DNA from: Corynebacterium suicordis DSM 45110
GTDB taxonomy: Bacteria > Actinomycetota > Actinomycetes > Mycobacteriales > Mycobacteriaceae
Direction: 5' to 3'
Assembly: GCF_015351405.1 (NCBI RefSeq)
Contig: NZ_JADKMY010000001.1
Coordinates: 682,001-746,000 of the forward strand
DNA: 64,000 nucleotides
A program made the position numbers and the translations under genes. The notes under the pieces were generated by a model. The model was given only the letters and a program-made list of their open reading frames with translations. It ran no database searches and had not been told where the DNA came from. Each line of letters begins with the position of its first letter. Position 1 is the stretch's first letter. Below, in pieces: positions 16,949-29,157 of the stretch.

Positions 16949-17827
16949 ATGGAAAGTTTGTTTGCCGCTGCAGCTGCTCGTCGCCCACTCCCGGATGGCG
17001 GAATCATCCTGGCGGCCACTCCGCTGGGAGACCCGCACGATGCGTCCATCCGGCTCATCGATGCCCTCAGCAGCGCGGATGTCATCGCCGCCGAGGACAC
17101 CCGGCGAACCCGCGCGCTGGCCGATGCCCTCGGTGTGCAGATCCAAGGCCAGGTAGTCAGCAACTTTGATCACAATGAATCGGATCGCGCCGGGCAGCTG
17201 GTGGAGTTCGCACGCAACGGCAAGCGGGTGCTCGTGGTCACCGATGCTGGCATGCCGTCGGTCTCCGACCCCGGCTTCCCCGTGGTGCAGGCCGCGTACG
17301 CAGCAGGAGTACCGGTGACGTGCTTGCCGGGCCCATCGGCCGTGCCCACCAGCCTCGCCCTCTCCGGTCTGGGCGTGGGTAAGTTTGCGTTCCTGGGATT
17401 CGCCCCGCGCAAGGACGGCGCGCGCCGCGCGTTCTTCTCTTCTTTTCTCGACGCCACCCACGCCACCTCATTCTTTGAATCTCCGCACCGGCTGGCCGAT
17501 ACCTTGGCGATCGCCGCTGAAGTATTGGGCCCGCAGCGCCAAGCCGCCGTGTGTCGCGAACTCACCAAGCGCTACGAAGAGGTTCGCCGGGGGAGCCTGC
17601 CCGAGCTCGCTGAGTGGGCTGCGGGTGGTGTGAAGGGAGAAATCAGCGTGGTGATCGAGGGGAGCTCCGGGGCGGGAGAGGTTGACGTCGAAAAGCTGGT
17701 GGAAGAAGCCGAAGAAAAGGTTTCCGCAGGGCACAGGCTCAAAGATGTCTGTGGGGAAATCGCGGCGCGCACGGGTGCCAGCAAGCGGGAGCTCTATGAA
17801 GCGGTATTGGAATCTCGCAATTCATAA
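16949..17827 (+). CDS. rsmI: 16S rRNA (cytidine-1402 2'-O)-methyltransferase
   Basis: 292 residues. The start of the tetrapyrrole-methylase fold is GGIILAATPLGDPHDASIRL, followed by VIAAEDTRRTRALADAL, NFDHNE, VVTDAGMPSVSDPGFPVV and LPGPSAVPTSLALSGL, the complete RsmI signature. It methylates the ribose of C1402 in the decoding centre with S-adenosylmethionine. A T-rich TCGACGCC repeat sits inside at 17432-17455, encoding SFLDAT. Located between pmt and the BCCT carrier as in C. glutamicum. Confidence 0.95.
   Translation: MESLFAAAAARRPLPDGGIILAATPLGDPHDASIRLIDALSSADVIAAEDTRRTRALADALGVQIQGQVVSNFDHNESDRAGQLVEFARNGKRVLVVTDAGMPSVSDPGFPVVQAAYAAGVPVTCLPGPSAVPTSLALSGLGVGKFAFLGFAPRKDGARRAFFSSFLDATHATSFFESPHRLADTLAIAAEVLGPQRQAAVCRELTKRYEEVRRGSLPELAEWAAGGVKGEISVVIEGSSGAGEVDVEKLVEEAEEKVSAGHRLKDVCGEIAARTGASKRELYEAVLESRNS
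17432..17455 (+). repeat. Dispersed T-rich TCGACGCC repeat, coding copy in rsmI
   Basis: A 16-base pyrimidine tract (17432-17447) runs directly into TCGACGCC. The same word recurs at least 28 times in the window on both strands. Confidence 0.6.
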
Positions 17828-17997
17828 GCGCGAAAAACGCCGTCGATATGAAAACTTTATAAAAACTTTATGTTTGGACGTTTCCACCATCTGACCAGTG
17901 GGAATCCCTAGATGGTTATGAAATTAACTGCGTGAAACATGTGAAAACGCTGGTAGCCCGTTTGTAAAGGCTCGGAGCAGCGCGCAATGTAGACACA

Positions 17998-19872
17998 ATG
18001 ACAGACCTTCAAGTGAATACTGACCAGTACGAAAGCGAGGCAGAGCGGGACGACGCGCCAATGAATTGGCCCGTCACCATCTCCGCCGGCGCCTTGGTGC
18101 TCATCGTGGTGCTCTGGGGACTGCTCGCTAAGGATTCCTTCGCGAGCGTATCCAATGCTGCCCTTTCCTTCGTGAGAGACGACTTCGGATGGTTGTTCAT
18201 GATCGCGGGAACCGTGTTCGTGGGCTTCATCCTCTTCGTGGCTTTCAGCAAGTACGGACACATCCGCCTGGGCAAGGCCGATGAACGCCCGGAATTCTCC
18301 ACCATCAGCTGGATCTCCATGATGTTCGCTGCGGGCATGGGCATTGGCCTGATGTTCTACGGCACCACCGAGCCGCTGACCTTCTTCCGCGACGGCGTGC
18401 CGGGACGGGAAGCTGAAGACGCTGGAGCGGCATTCGCCTCCACCATCTTCCACTGGGGATTGCACCCATGGGCGCTGTACGCAATCGTGGCTCTGGCCAT
18501 TGCGTACTCCTCCTACCGCTTGGGCAACAAGCAGCTCCTGAGCGCTGCGTTCATTCCGCTGATCGGCCGCAAGCGCGCCGAGGGAATTCTGGGCACCATC
18601 ATCGACGTGCTGGCAATCTTCGCCACCGTGTTCGGTACCGCAGCTTCTCTGGGTATCGGTGCCCTGCAGATTCGCTCTGGCCTGGAGGTCAATGACTTCA
18701 TCAGCAGTGGCAGTGGAATGGGCATCGTCATCGCCATCATCGTGGTGCTGGGCGTGTGCTTCATCCTCTCCGCATTCTCCGGCGTGGGCAAGGGAATTCA
18801 GTACCTCTCAAACGCCAACATGGTGCTGGCGCTGATCCTCGCGATCTTCGTGTTCATCGTTGGCCCCACCGTCGTGATCCTGAACTACATCCCCGCGTCC
18901 CTGGGCAGCTACCTCGACGAGTTCTTCGAGATGGCATCCCGCACCTCTAACTCCGGTGAGGAAACCGCCACCTGGCTGAATTCCTGGACCATCTTCTACT
19001 GGGCATGGTGGACCTCCTGGTCCCCATTCGTGGGCATGTTCGTCGCCCGCATCTCCCGTGGCCGTACCATCCGCGAGTTCGTGATCGTGGTGCTGCTGGT
19101 TCCCACCCTGGTGTCCGTGGTGTGGTTCTCCATCTTCGGTGGCTCTGCCATTCACCTGGAAAAGATCGGCCAGTCCATCTGGGGCGATGGTGACTCCACC
19201 GCGCAGCTGTTCACCCTGCTGCACCAGTTCCCAGCGGGAACCGTGATGAGCGTCGTGGCCATGGCTTTGCTGGCAACCTTCTTCATCACCTCCGCGGACT
19301 CCGCATCCACCGTGATGGGATCCATGTCCCAGAACGGCCGACTCACCGCATCCCGCATGGTCACCGTGCTGTGGGGACTGCTCACCGCGCTGATTGCCAT
19401 CGTGATGCTCACCACCGGTGGAGAGGATTCTCTGAGCAATCTGCAGAACCTCACCATCATCGCCGCCAGCCCATTCGTGTTGATCATCATCGGCCTGTGC
19501 TTCTCGATCGTGAAGGCACTAGGCAATGATCCAGCGCTCATCGATGAGAAGCTGGCGCGTCAGGCATCCCTCAAGGAGGCGCACGAGCGCCGCGTTGGAG
19601 GCCATGGGGATTCTCGAGGCGGCGCGCGACGGAAGCAATTCCGCGCGGGCACTCTGAACAGCTCCATGACCACTGCCTCCGGTGCGCCTGCGGTTCCGAT
19701 TCACGATATCGACGCCGAAGATTCAGTCATCGGCGTGATTGAAGTGTCCGATATTCAGGACATCATGGACCAAACCCACGATGACGCGACTGGGGTAACT
19801 CGCGAGAACGCTCGCGGCAATGATCGCAACAGTGCTCGCGGCACCGCCAAGCCGGCTGCTGAAGATTCCTAA
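17998..19872 (+). CDS. betP: BCCT family glycine betaine carrier
   Basis: 624 residues with twelve membrane helices between about 20 and 510. The BCCT signature appears as [18 protein letters not shown] (the Gly-rich TM helix near residue 115) and [20 protein letters not shown] (the Trp-rich binding box). It imports betaine or related osmolytes with sodium. The C-terminal tail of about 100 residues is long and polar ([15 protein letters not shown], then [12 protein letters not shown]), as in BetP where it senses potassium/osmotic stress. Located beside rsmI like C. glutamicum betP; LcoP or EctP type cannot be ruled out. Confidence 0.85.
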   Translation: MTDLQVNTDQYESEAERDDAPMNWPVTISAGALVLIVVLWGLLAKDSFASVSNAALSFVRDDFGWLFMIAGTVFVGFILFVAFSKYGHIRLGKADERPEFSTISWISMMFAAGMGIGLMFYGTTEPLTFFRDGVPGREAEDAGAAFASTIFHWGLHPWALYAIVALAIAYSSYRLGNKQLLSAAFIPLIGRKRAEGILGTIIDVLAIFATVFGTAASLGIGALQIRSGLEVNDFISSGSGMGIVIAIIVVLGVCFILSAFSGVGKGIQYLSNANMVLALILAIFVFIVGPTVVILNYIPASLGSYLDEFFEMASRTSNSGEETATWLNSWTIFYWAWWTSWSPFVGMFVARISRGRTIREFVIVVLLVPTLVSVVWFSIFGGSAIHLEKIGQSIWGDGDSTAQLFTLLHQFPAGTVMSVVAMALLATFFITSADSASTVMGSMSQNGRLTASRMVTVLWGLLTALIAIVMLTTGGEDSLSNLQNLTIIAASPFVLIIIGLCFSIVKALGNDPALIDEKLARQASLKEAHERRVGGHGDSRGGARRKQFRAGTLNSSMTTASGAPAVPIHDIDAEDSVIGVIEVSDIQDIMDQTHDDATGVTRENARGNDRNSARGTAKPAAEDS

Positions 19873-20336
19873 GGGGTCTTCATCATCCGGTGCTGGCCGG
19901 AGATGTTGAGTTCCAGGACATCTGCGATGGTGAACCTATCGAGATCTGCATAGAACTTCTCCTCGGCATCCGTGAGGATGCTGCGGAAGTGGTCTTTCTT
20001 CTGTGCAGATCCTTTTGGTGTCAGGGGCTCGATATAACGAGTGACCTGAAAGTCCTGGCCTTCGAGATGACGGATGAGCTGACCTAGGGGGCAGCGCAAT
20101 CCTCCGTTGACGATATGGATTCCGCCGGAGCGACCACGAGCGGACTTCACAATCCCGATATCCACCAGGCGCGAAATCAGCTTGGCCACATGCGTGGGGG
20201 AAGCATCCAGGGCTTCAGAAATTCCTGCCGCGGTGAGCCGAGTGGAATCTGAGGCCTCCGCCTGCTGGCGGGAAAGCTCTGCAACGATTTGCAGTCCAAG
20301 ATTTGTCGAACGTGAGAAATGCACGGTTTCCTTCAT
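19869..20336 (-). CDS. Rrf2 family transcriptional regulator
   Basis: 155 residues. [20 protein letters not shown] starts the winged helix; [20 protein letters not shown] is the recognition helix region and [13 protein letters not shown] the wing. Only one cysteine (RCPLGQ) lies where NsrR and IscR have three, so a classical Fe-S cluster looks unlikely and another signal may be sensed. Its stop overlaps the betP stop by a few bases in convergent orientation, with no terminator between. Confidence 0.85.
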   Translation of the reverse strand: MKETVHFSRSTNLGLQIVAELSRQQAEASDSTRLTAAGISEALDASPTHVAKLISRLVDIGIVKSARGRSGGIHIVNGGLRCPLGQLIRHLEGQDFQVTRYIEPLTPKGSAQKKDHFRSILTDAEEKFYADLDRFTIADVLELNISGQHRMMKTP

Positions 20337-20712
20337 GGAAAAAGGGTGGATGTCCAGCGCATAAGTGACCCGCGGTCACGTGTGCTGGGAGCAGCAGACA
20401 AATGCAAACTTTACACTAAGGTTTCATTTCTTGGAAAAAATTCGTGCAGACTCCGGAAAACTCATACCGGGTGGTTTCTGCACTGGGGTGCGTATTTCCT
20501 CGGCGTCGAAAATAGAATGCGCAGGTGAATGCTAGCGACCCTAAAATGCACTGCGGTGTAACCCCCGTATTGGGGCAAAAGTGGGGATTTTTGTTTTTCC
20601 ATTTCCACGCAATTACGCGGAATGTGAGCAAAATTACTTATTCATGGGCGTTGCCGCTGCCGAAGGTGCCCAGGTTCCACTTCTGTCCTGCTCATCTAAT
20701 ACTGTGTAGTGC
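20337..20712. promoter_or_regulatory. Divergent control region between the Rrf2 gene and metG
   Basis: 376 bases with no credible gene. It contains a copy of the dispersed repeat (GGCGTCGAAAATAGAA at 20502-20517), a weak CCCC/GGGG inverted repeat near 20565-20578, AT-rich DNA around 20580-20650, and the probable metG -10 box at 20700-20705. I see no T-box or known riboswitch. Confidence 0.45.
20700..20705 (+). promoter_or_regulatory. -10 box of a leaderless metG transcript
   Basis: TACTGT ends seven bases before the metG ATG and no ribosome-binding site is seen, consistent with a leaderless mRNA. Confidence 0.5.
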
Positions 20713-22554
20713 ATGACAAAACGCGTTCTCACCTCTGTCGCTTGGCCTTATGCAAACGGCCCCCGCCATATCGGTCACGTGGCTGGCTTCGGAGTCCCCT
20801 CTGATGTCTTCGCGCGCTACCAGCGCATGGTGGGCAGCGAGGTTCTCATGGTCTCCGGTACCGATGAGCACGGCACCCCGTTGCTGGTGCAAGCGGAGAA
20901 GGAAGGGGTGAGCGTCCAGGAGCTCGCGGATCGCTACAACCGCATCATCGTGGAAGATCTCGCCGGTCTGGGCTTGTCCTATGATCTGTTCACGCGAACC
21001 ACCACGCGCAACCACTATGCAGTGGTGCAGGAGCTGTTCCGGGGTCTCAATGACAACGGCTACATGGTCAAGGAAACCACCCGCGGCGCCATCAGCCCAT
21101 CCACCGGCCGCACGCTGCCGGATCGCTACATCGAGGGCACCTGCCCAATCTGTGGAGCCACCGACGCCCGCGGTGACCAGTGCGATACCTGCGGCAACCA
21201 GCTGGACCCAGCGGACCTGATCAACCCCCGCTCCAAGATCAACGGTGAGACCCCCGAGTTCGTGGACACCGAGCACATCATGCTGGATCTGCCAGCCCTC
21301 GCGGGCGCGCTGCAGGAATGGCTGCACCAGGTGGATGATTGGCGCCCCAACGTGCTCAAATTCTCCCTCAACCTGCTCAAGGACGTGCGCCCGCGCGCGA
21401 TGACCCGCGATATCGACTGGGGCATCCCCGTTCCCATGGAGGGCTGGCAGGACAACAACGCGAAAAAGCTCTATGTGTGGTTCGACGCCGTGGTCGGCTA
21501 TCTTTCTGCGTCTATCGAATGGGCCTGGCGCACCGGCGACCCAGAGGCGTGGCGGAAGTGGTGGAATGACCCAGAGGCCCTGAGCTACTACTTCATGGGC
21601 AAGGACAACATCACCTTCCACTCCCAGATCTGGCCAGCGGAACTGCTGGGTTATGCCGGTGTAGGAATCAAGGGTGGCAAGCCTGGTGAGCTGGCCGATC
21701 CCGCGCTGAATCTGCCCACCGAAGTGGTGTCCTCGGAATTCCTCACCATGTCCGGTTCCAAGTTCAGCTCTTCCAAGGGCGTGGTGATTTATGTGCGCGA
21801 TTTCCTCCGGGAATTCGGACCGGATTCCCTGCGCTACTTCATTGCGATGGCTGGCCCAGAGAACACCGATACGGACTTCACGTGGGATGAGTTCGTGCGC
21901 CGCATCAACGGTGAACTGGCCAATGAGTGGGGCAACCTGGTGAACCGCACCGTGTCGATGGCGCACAAGAACTTTGGAGAGGTGCCCACCCCGGGAGAAT
22001 TCACTGCGGAGGACAAGGCGCTGCTGGACGAAGCTGCCAAGGCATTTGATCTGGTGGGGGCATCTCTGGAGAAGTCACGCTTCAAGGCGGGCATCACCGA
22101 GGCGATGCGCATCGCTGGACGGGCGAACCAGTACATCGCGGCAATGGAGCCATGGAAGCTGGCCAAGGATGAGTCCCAGCGCGAGCGCCTTGCCACGGTG
22201 CTTTACGTGGCTCTGCAGATCGTCTCCGATGTGAACACCCTGCTCACCCCTTACCTGCCGTTCAGCGCGCAGAAGATCTTTGAGACCCTCGGTGGAGAGG
22301 GCATTTGGGCAGCACAGCCGAAGATCGTGGACGTCACCGATGATTCCCCACTGGAGCCGGTGGGTGCTGGCCTGCCCGAGGCAGGACGCACTTACCCCGT
22401 GATCATGGGCGATTATGTGAACCAAAAGGCTGCATGGCAGCGCTTCGACCTGGTTCCCGGAACTCCGCTGTCCAAGCCACAGCCATTGTTCCCCAAGCTG
22501 GATCCTGAGCTGGCAGTCACTGGCCCGGAGTGGGCACCGGTACCCGAGAGCTGA
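20713..22554 (+). CDS. metG: Methionyl-tRNA synthetase
   Basis: 613 residues. Class I motifs: [13 protein letters not shown] (HIGH) near residue 17 and [13 protein letters not shown] (KMSKS variant KFSSS) near 345. The knuckle [18 protein letters not shown] near residue 140 keeps both Cys-X2-Cys pairs, so zinc is bound. The anticodon-binding helical domain follows. The C-terminus ends soon after it, without the tRNA-binding extension seen in some bacteria. Charges tRNA-Met for initiation and elongation. Followed 17 bases later by tatD, as in mycobacteria. Confidence 0.97.
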   Translation: MTKRVLTSVAWPYANGPRHIGHVAGFGVPSDVFARYQRMVGSEVLMVSGTDEHGTPLLVQAEKEGVSVQELADRYNRIIVEDLAGLGLSYDLFTRTTTRNHYAVVQELFRGLNDNGYMVKETTRGAISPSTGRTLPDRYIEGTCPICGATDARGDQCDTCGNQLDPADLINPRSKINGETPEFVDTEHIMLDLPALAGALQEWLHQVDDWRPNVLKFSLNLLKDVRPRAMTRDIDWGIPVPMEGWQDNNAKKLYVWFDAVVGYLSASIEWAWRTGDPEAWRKWWNDPEALSYYFMGKDNITFHSQIWPAELLGYAGVGIKGGKPGELADPALNLPTEVVSSEFLTMSGSKFSSSKGVVIYVRDFLREFGPDSLRYFIAMAGPENTDTDFTWDEFVRRINGELANEWGNLVNRTVSMAHKNFGEVPTPGEFTAEDKALLDEAAKAFDLVGASLEKSRFKAGITEAMRIAGRANQYIAAMEPWKLAKDESQRERLATVLYVALQIVSDVNTLLTPYLPFSAQKIFETLGGEGIWAAQPKIVDVTDDSPLEPVGAGLPEAGRTYPVIMGDYVNQKAAWQRFDLVPGTPLSKPQPLFPKLDPELAVTGPEWAPVPES

Positions 22555-22571
22555 TCCGCTAGGTTGGGGGA

Positions 22572-23486
22572 ATGGCTAAGAAATCCCGCCCCAAAGCAAC
22601 CCCACCAGAAAAGCTCTACCCGCTTTTCGATTCGCACACGCACCTCTACGCGGCATACCGCAAAGGTGCTGGCACTGGTGAAACTGGTGCGAGTGATGAT
22701 GCTGCCCAAGAAGCTGCCGAGCTCACCTATGAGCAGGCAGTGCGCAACCTGATGGAGCGGGCTGCAGGTTCCGGCTTGGCGGGCGTGTGCACCATTGGCG
22801 ATGGCATGGACGAAACCGAACGCGCCCTGGAGGCTGCGTACTTTCACCCTCGCGTGTGGGCAGCGTGTGCCATTCACCCCACCCGCGCGCATGAACTGGA
22901 TAGCGCAGCCCGGGATCGCCTGCAGGAGATGGCCCAGGACCCGCGATGCGTGGCAATCGGGGAGACCGGCCTGGATGCCTACTGGCTGGATAAGGATGAA
23001 TCCACCCCGTCCATGGAGGTGCAGGAAGAGGCTCTGCGCTGGCACATCGACCTGGCCGTAAGCTCGGGCAAGCCACTGATGATCCACAACCGCGAAGCAG
23101 ATGCGGATTTGCTGCGCATCCTGGCGGATGCCCCGCAACCCAGCAATGTGATCCTGCACTGTTTTTCCTCCCCACTGGATGTGGCCAAGGAAGCGCTGGA
23201 CCGCGGGTGGATTCTTTCCTTCGCGGGTAACTCCACGTTCAAAACCAATGTGGAATTGCGCGAGGCAGCGCGGATCGCCCCTGCGGAGCAGATTCTCATC
23301 GAAACCGATGCTCCGTTTATGACCCCAGAGCCCTTCCGCGGTCAGCGTAATGAGCCCAGCTACGTGGGCTACACCGCGCGGGTCTTGGCAGACGTGCGCG
23401 ATATGAACGCTGCAGCTTTCGGGCAGCAAGTTACGGATAACGCGCTGCGCATCTTTGGCTTGGGTGAATTGGCCGAGCTCGGGTGA
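22572..23486 (+). CDS. tatD: TatD family deoxyribonuclease/hydrolase
   Basis: 304 residues with the metal-dependent TIM-barrel motifs: FDSHTHLYA (two His), the Glu in AIGETGLDAYW, MIHNREAD, ILHCFSS and ILIETDAPFM (final Asp). TatD proteins act as 3'-5' exonucleases in DNA repair and RNA turnover. Relative to the family there is an extra segment after the first motif (about residues 25-45). The last codons lie in a 19-bp tandem duplication at 23462-23499. The order metG-tatD-rpf2-ksgA is conserved with mycobacteria. Confidence 0.93.
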   Translation: MAKKSRPKATPPEKLYPLFDSHTHLYAAYRKGAGTGETGASDDAAQEAAELTYEQAVRNLMERAAGSGLAGVCTIGDGMDETERALEAAYFHPRVWAACAIHPTRAHELDSAARDRLQEMAQDPRCVAIGETGLDAYWLDKDESTPSMEVQEEALRWHIDLAVSSGKPLMIHNREADADLLRILADAPQPSNVILHCFSSPLDVAKEALDRGWILSFAGNSTFKTNVELREAARIAPAEQILIETDAPFMTPEPFRGQRNEPSYVGYTARVLADVRDMNAAAFGQQVTDNALRIFGLGELAELG

Positions 23487-23499
23487 ATTGGCCGAGCTC
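23462..23499. repeat. 19-bp perfect tandem duplication at the tatD stop
   Basis: GGGTGAATTGGCCGAGCTC occurs at 23462-23480 and again at 23481-23499, followed by the partial copy GGGTGGATT. The first copy encodes the end of TatD and the second supplies its TGA. Confidence 0.9.
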
Positions 23500-25011
<1,512 letters not shown>

Positions 25012-25046
25012 TCCCCGCAGTACCCTCGCTCATTCCAGTGAGGAAT

Positions 25047-25072
25047 ATAGCCCAGCCACTTGGCTGGGCTAT
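25047..25072 (+). terminator. Terminator hairpin after rpf2
   Basis: ATAGCCCAGCC (25047-25057) pairs perfectly with GGCTGGGCTAT (25062-25072) around a loop of four bases. Only a short T-rich stretch follows. Confidence 0.8.
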
Positions 25073-25149
25073 TCTCATTGGGATAGTTCACCTCGTGTGA
25101 TGCAGCACGGTCTGACGTACCACGCCAACCCTTTCGGGAGGATTTTTCC

Positions 25150-26211
25150 ATGACTGACCCGAACTCCGCCACGGCCCGTGACACGACTCAAGACACGGCT
25201 CAGGACGCGGCACACGAGGCAGCGCATGCAACCGAGACTCAGCCAGCGACAGCCCAGCTCCTAGGGCCGATTCAGGTGCGAGAGTTGGCCCAAGAGCTGG
25301 ACATTGTGCCCACCAAGAAGCTGGGCCAGAACTTTGTGCATGACCCCAATACCGTGCGCAAGATCGTCAGCTCCGCGGGCGTGGGCAGCCAAGACGTGGT
25401 GGTGGAAGTGGGGCCCGGCCTGGGCTCGCTGACCCTCGCGCTGGTGGATTCCGTGCGCAGCGTGACCGCGGTGGAGATCGATCCCCGCTTGGCTCGCAAG
25501 CTGCCTGAGACCATCGAAAAGTATGCCGCGCCCTTCCTCCCGCGCTTCCACGTGATCCTCAAGGACGCCCTGAAGGTGGAACAGCGGGATTTCCTGGCTG
25601 CTGATCGGGAACTCCCCACCGCGTTGGTGGCCAACCTGCCGTACAACGTCTCCGTGCCCGTGCTGCTGCACATCCTGCGCCAGTTCCCCTCCGTGGACAA
25701 GGTGCTGGTCATGGTGCAGCTGGAGGTGGCTGATCGCCTGGCCGCCTCACCCGGCTCCAAAATCTACGGCGTGCCGAGCGTCAAGGCCCGCTACTACGGC
25801 AACGTCGCCCGCGCAGCCACCATCGGCAAGAACGTGTTCTGGCCCGCCCCGAAAATCGATTCAGGTTTGGTCCGTATTGAGCGGTGGACAGACGAAAACC
25901 GCCCATGGTCCGTGGATGATCTGCCCGCGGGCAGCACCGAGGTTGATTTGCGTCGTACCGTTTTTTCTTTGACCGACGCCGCCTTCCTCCAGCGCAGAAA
26001 AACCCTCCGAGCTGCGCTATCTGGCTGGTTCGGCTCCGGAGTGGCTGCCGAAGAAGTGCTGGTAGATGCTGGTATTGACCCCAAGGAGCGCGGGGAAAAG
26101 CTGGCTGTTGACTCGTTTGTGGCTCTGGCAAAAGTGGCGATGCAGCGTGGCTATGTGGCGGGGGAGCGCGCCGGTGGATTAGTGGCCGATGCTCCAGAGA
26201 TTGAGAGCTGA
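25150..26211 (+). CDS. ksgA: 16S rRNA dimethyladenosine transferase
   Basis: 353 residues. The core starts at [18 protein letters not shown], then [13 protein letters not shown] (AdoMet loop), [11 protein letters not shown], and the catalytic [15 protein letters not shown] (NLPY). It dimethylates A1518 and A1519 in helix 45. The first 40 residues are an extra Thr/Ala/Asp tail with repeated D-T-A/T-Q-D units ([14 protein letters not shown]), absent in most KsgA. SD-like GGGAGGA precedes the ATG. Overlap-free but tightly followed by ispE, three bases on. Confidence 0.95.
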   Translation: MTDPNSATARDTTQDTAQDAAHEAAHATETQPATAQLLGPIQVRELAQELDIVPTKKLGQNFVHDPNTVRKIVSSAGVGSQDVVVEVGPGLGSLTLALVDSVRSVTAVEIDPRLARKLPETIEKYAAPFLPRFHVILKDALKVEQRDFLAADRELPTALVANLPYNVSVPVLLHILRQFPSVDKVLVMVQLEVADRLAASPGSKIYGVPSVKARYYGNVARAATIGKNVFWPAPKIDSGLVRIERWTDENRPWSVDDLPAGSTEVDLRRTVFSLTDAAFLQRRKTLRAALSGWFGSGVAAEEVLVDAGIDPKERGEKLAVDSFVALAKVAMQRGYVAGERAGGLVADAPEIES

Positions 26212-26214
26212 GCC

Positions 26215-27189
26215 ATGACTATGCGCGTTTCCGCCGTGGCCCACGGCAAAATCAACCTGCATCTGGGAGTCTCCGCCGCGCGCGAGGATGGCTATCACGA
26301 TCTGGAAACCATCTTCCAGTCCGTGGCGCTGGAAGAGCGCGTGGATCTGCAGGAAGTTCCGCCGGGTGAGCAGGTGAAAGTCACGGTCTCCGGCCGCGAT
26401 TCCCACCTGGTTCCCACGGATCCCAGTAACCTCGCGGTGCGCGCGGTCGCCGCAGTTCAGCAGTGGTATGCGCGGCAGACTGTTTCCGCGGTTCCCCAGG
26501 TATCAATCCACATGCACAAGGGAGTCCCCGTGGCCGGGGGCATGGCCGGTGGATCTGCGGATGCCGCGGCAGCTCTGGTCGCGGCCATCGAGTTCTACGG
26601 TAACCAGCACCCAGAAACTAGCCAGCTACCCGCGCCGGAGCGGGAAGAGGTCCACCGCATGGCTGCAGCCTTGGGCGCGGACGTGCCCTTTTGCGTCTTG
26701 GGCGGAACCGCGCTGGGCACGGGTCGCGGCGATGAGCTGGTCAGCGTGATGGCCAGGGGTCACTATCACTGGGCCATCGCCACGGATAAGCGCGGGCTCT
26801 CCACGCCCAAGGTTTTTGCGCAGCTGGATAAGATGCGGGAGAGTGGCCGTTCGCTGAGTAAGGCAGGAAGCTCGGATGAGTTGATCCGCGTGCTCCACAG
26901 CGGCGACCCGGAGGAGTTGGCGCCGCTGCTGGTCAATGACCTGCAAGCTCCGGCCATCAGCTTGTTGCCCTCGCTGCGGGAAACCCTCGCGGCAGCCCAG
27001 GAGGCAGAAGCCCTGGCCAGCATCGTTTCCGGATCCGGCCCCACCATCGCTATGCTCTGCCGCGATGCAGAGCATGCCGTGGATGTCGCCACCGCGGTGT
27101 CCGTGGCCGGCAAGGCCAGCAGCACCATGACCACGTTCTCACCCGCAGGACCAGCACGAATCATCACCGCACACACAGAAGGCGAATAG
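26215..27189 (+). CDS. ispE: 4-diphosphocytidyl-2-C-methyl-D-erythritol kinase
   Basis: 324 residues, GHMP kinase family. Motif 1 is AHGKINLHLGV, motif 2 VPVAGGMAGGSADAAAAL (ATP loop), motif 3 SIVSGSGPTIAMLC. It phosphorylates CDP-ME in the MEP pathway to isopentenyl diphosphate, needed here for menaquinone and decaprenyl phosphate. It begins three bases after ksgA and is followed by the ABC-F gene one base after its stop, so the three genes form an operon. Confidence 0.95.
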   Translation: MTMRVSAVAHGKINLHLGVSAAREDGYHDLETIFQSVALEERVDLQEVPPGEQVKVTVSGRDSHLVPTDPSNLAVRAVAAVQQWYARQTVSAVPQVSIHMHKGVPVAGGMAGGSADAAAALVAAIEFYGNQHPETSQLPAPEREEVHRMAAALGADVPFCVLGGTALGTGRGDELVSVMARGHYHWAIATDKRGLSTPKVFAQLDKMRESGRSLSKAGSSDELIRVLHSGDPEELAPLLVNDLQAPAISLLPSLRETLAAAQEAEALASIVSGSGPTIAMLCRDAEHAVDVATAVSVAGKASSTMTTFSPAGPARIITAHTEGE

Positions 27190-27190
27190 A

Positions 27191-29044
27191 TTGACAAACC
27201 TGATTAACCTGGAGAACGTTTCCAAATCCTATGGACTGAAAACCCTCTTGGACTCCGCGAGCCTCGGCATCAATAGTGGTGATCGAGTGGGCGTGGTGGG
27301 TCTCAACGGTGGTGGTAAGTCCACCTTGCTGCGCATCCTGTACGGCTCCGATACTCCAGATTCCGGTCGCGTATCCCGCAACAATGACTTGCGGATGGCC
27401 ATGGTCACCCAGGACGTGTTGCGAGACGTGCTGACCGATGATGCGCTCGCGGACACCACCGTGGCTGATGCTGTTCTCAAGCCACTGGGCATGGAGTCCT
27501 ATGAGTGGGCGTCGAACGCAAAAATCCGTGCGGTGCTGCATGGGCTGGGCGTGGCTGAACTGGGTCTGGACACTCCTGTGCGCCGGCTTTCGGGTGGCGA
27601 GCGTAGGCGCACTGGCCTGGCCGCAGCACTGGTGCAGGACCTGGACCTGCTGATTCTGGATGAGCCCACCAACCACCTGGACGTGGAAGGCGTGGAGTGG
27701 CTGGCGCGCCACCTGTTGAGCCGAAATTCAGCGTTGGTTGTGGTGACCCACGATCGTTGGTTCCTCGATTCCGTGGCCACCACCACGTGGGAGGTTCACG
27801 ACGGGCAGGTTGACGTCTATGAGGGCGGTTACAACGACTGGACCTTCGCCCGCGCCGAGCGCACCCGGCAGGCCGATGCCGCCGAACAGCGCCGGCAGAA
27901 CCTCGCGCGCAAGGAATTGGCATGGCTGCGGCGTGGAGCCCCTGCCCGCACGTCCAAGCCGCGTTATCGGATCGAAGCTGCCGAATCCCTCATCGCCGAT
28001 GTGCCTCCCACCCGCGATGCCGTGGAGCTGCAGAAGTTCTCCATCCGCCGACAGGGCAAGAAGGTCATTGACTTGGTGGATTCCACCGTCGCCACCCCGG
28101 ACGGCCGCACGTTGGTCGAGGATCTCACCTGGCGCCTTGGCCCCGGCGAGCGCATCGGCCTGGTGGGCGTGAACGGCTCCGGCAAGACCACCTTGCTGCG
28201 TACCCTGGCCGGCGAGTACCCGTTGGTTGAGGGCCGCCGTGTGGAGGGCAAGACCGTGAAGCTGGGCTGGTTGCGGCAGGAGCTGGATGATCTTGATCCT
28301 TCTCGACGCCTCCTCGATGCCGTCCAGGACGTGGCCAGCTACGTGACCATCGGCGATAAAGAAATGTCCGCCTCTCAGCTGGCTGAGCGGCTGGGATTCA
28401 GTGCCAAGCGCCAGCGGACTCCGGTGGGCGATCTCTCCGGTGGCGAACGACGCCGCCTCCAGCTGACCCGCGTGCTCATGGCGGAACCTAACGTCTTGCT
28501 GCTGGATGAGCCCACCAATGACCTGGATATCGATACCCTGCAGGAGTTGGAATCCCTGCTGGACTCCTGGCCGGGCACGATGGTGGTGATCTCCCACGAT
28601 CGCTATCTGATCGAGCGCGTGTGTGACACCACTTGGGCGCTGTTCGGGAATGCGAAGCTGACCAACCTGCCGGGAGGAATCGAGCAGTACTTGGAGAAGC
28701 GCAAGCAGCAGGGCGCGGGAATCTTCAACAACAAAACTTTGGGCTCGGCGGCTGAGGGCGAGGCGTCGAAAAAGAAGGAAGAGACCACCGCGCCTGCGCT
28801 GAGCGCGCAGGAGGACCGGGAGCTGAGCAAGGAAATGAGCGCCTTGGAGCGCAAGATGGACAAGGTGAACAAGGAGTTGGATTCCCTGCAGGTCAAGATG
28901 GCTGCGGTGGCTGAGCGCATGTCCACTGACCCCAAGGCTGCCGATGAGATGACTGAGCTGGATCGGAAGATCACGGCTGCTCGGGAGCAACATGAGGAGC
29001 TGGAAATGAACTGGCTGGAGACCGCAGAAAAGCGCGAAGGATAG
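27191..29044 (+). CDS. uup: ABC-F family ATPase (Uup-like)
   Basis: 617 residues with two nucleotide-binding domains and no membrane part. Domain 1: GLNGGGKSTLLRIL, LSGGERRRTGLA, LLILDEPTNHLD. Domain 2: GVNGSGKTTLLRTL, LSGGERRRLQL, LLLDEPTNDLD. The interdomain linker (about 215-265) is the ABC-F arm region. The C-terminal 110 residues form a charged coiled coil (MSALERKMDKVNKELDSLQ). These features fit Uup-type translation or DNA-associated ABC-F proteins. TTG start one base after the ispE stop. Antibiotic resistance is possible but nothing here points to it. Confidence 0.88.
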   Translation: MTNLINLENVSKSYGLKTLLDSASLGINSGDRVGVVGLNGGGKSTLLRILYGSDTPDSGRVSRNNDLRMAMVTQDVLRDVLTDDALADTTVADAVLKPLGMESYEWASNAKIRAVLHGLGVAELGLDTPVRRLSGGERRRTGLAAALVQDLDLLILDEPTNHLDVEGVEWLARHLLSRNSALVVVTHDRWFLDSVATTTWEVHDGQVDVYEGGYNDWTFARAERTRQADAAEQRRQNLARKELAWLRRGAPARTSKPRYRIEAAESLIADVPPTRDAVELQKFSIRRQGKKVIDLVDSTVATPDGRTLVEDLTWRLGPGERIGLVGVNGSGKTTLLRTLAGEYPLVEGRRVEGKTVKLGWLRQELDDLDPSRRLLDAVQDVASYVTIGDKEMSASQLAERLGFSAKRQRTPVGDLSGGERRRLQLTRVLMAEPNVLLLDEPTNDLDIDTLQELESLLDSWPGTMVVISHDRYLIERVCDTTWALFGNAKLTNLPGGIEQYLEKRKQQGAGIFNNKTLGSAAEGEASKKKEETTAPALSAQEDRELSKEMSALERKMDKVNKELDSLQVKMAAVAERMSTDPKAADEMTELDRKITAAREQHEELEMNWLETAEKREG

Positions 29045-29073
29045 GGTATTCCGGTTCGGTCAAACCCTTGAAA

Positions 29074-29092
29074 TATACCCCCCTAGGGTATA
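29074..29092 (+). promoter_or_regulatory. CsoR-type copper operator upstream of copZ
   Basis: TATACCCCCCTAGGGTATA is a near-perfect inverted repeat with the TAnnCCCC/GGGG pattern of actinobacterial CsoR sites. It lies 66 bases before the copper chaperone start. No csoR gene is in the window. Confidence 0.75.
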
Positions 29093-29157
29093 TGGTGGAT
29101 GGGTAAGCGCGGCGCATTCAGAGGGATGCGCCAGACCGGACAGAAGGAGAATCCACC

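Noticed and set aside
20560..20590. CCCCGTATTGGGG repeat before metG as a terminator or riboswitch
   Set aside because: Four-base stem only, T-run not adjacent; too weak.
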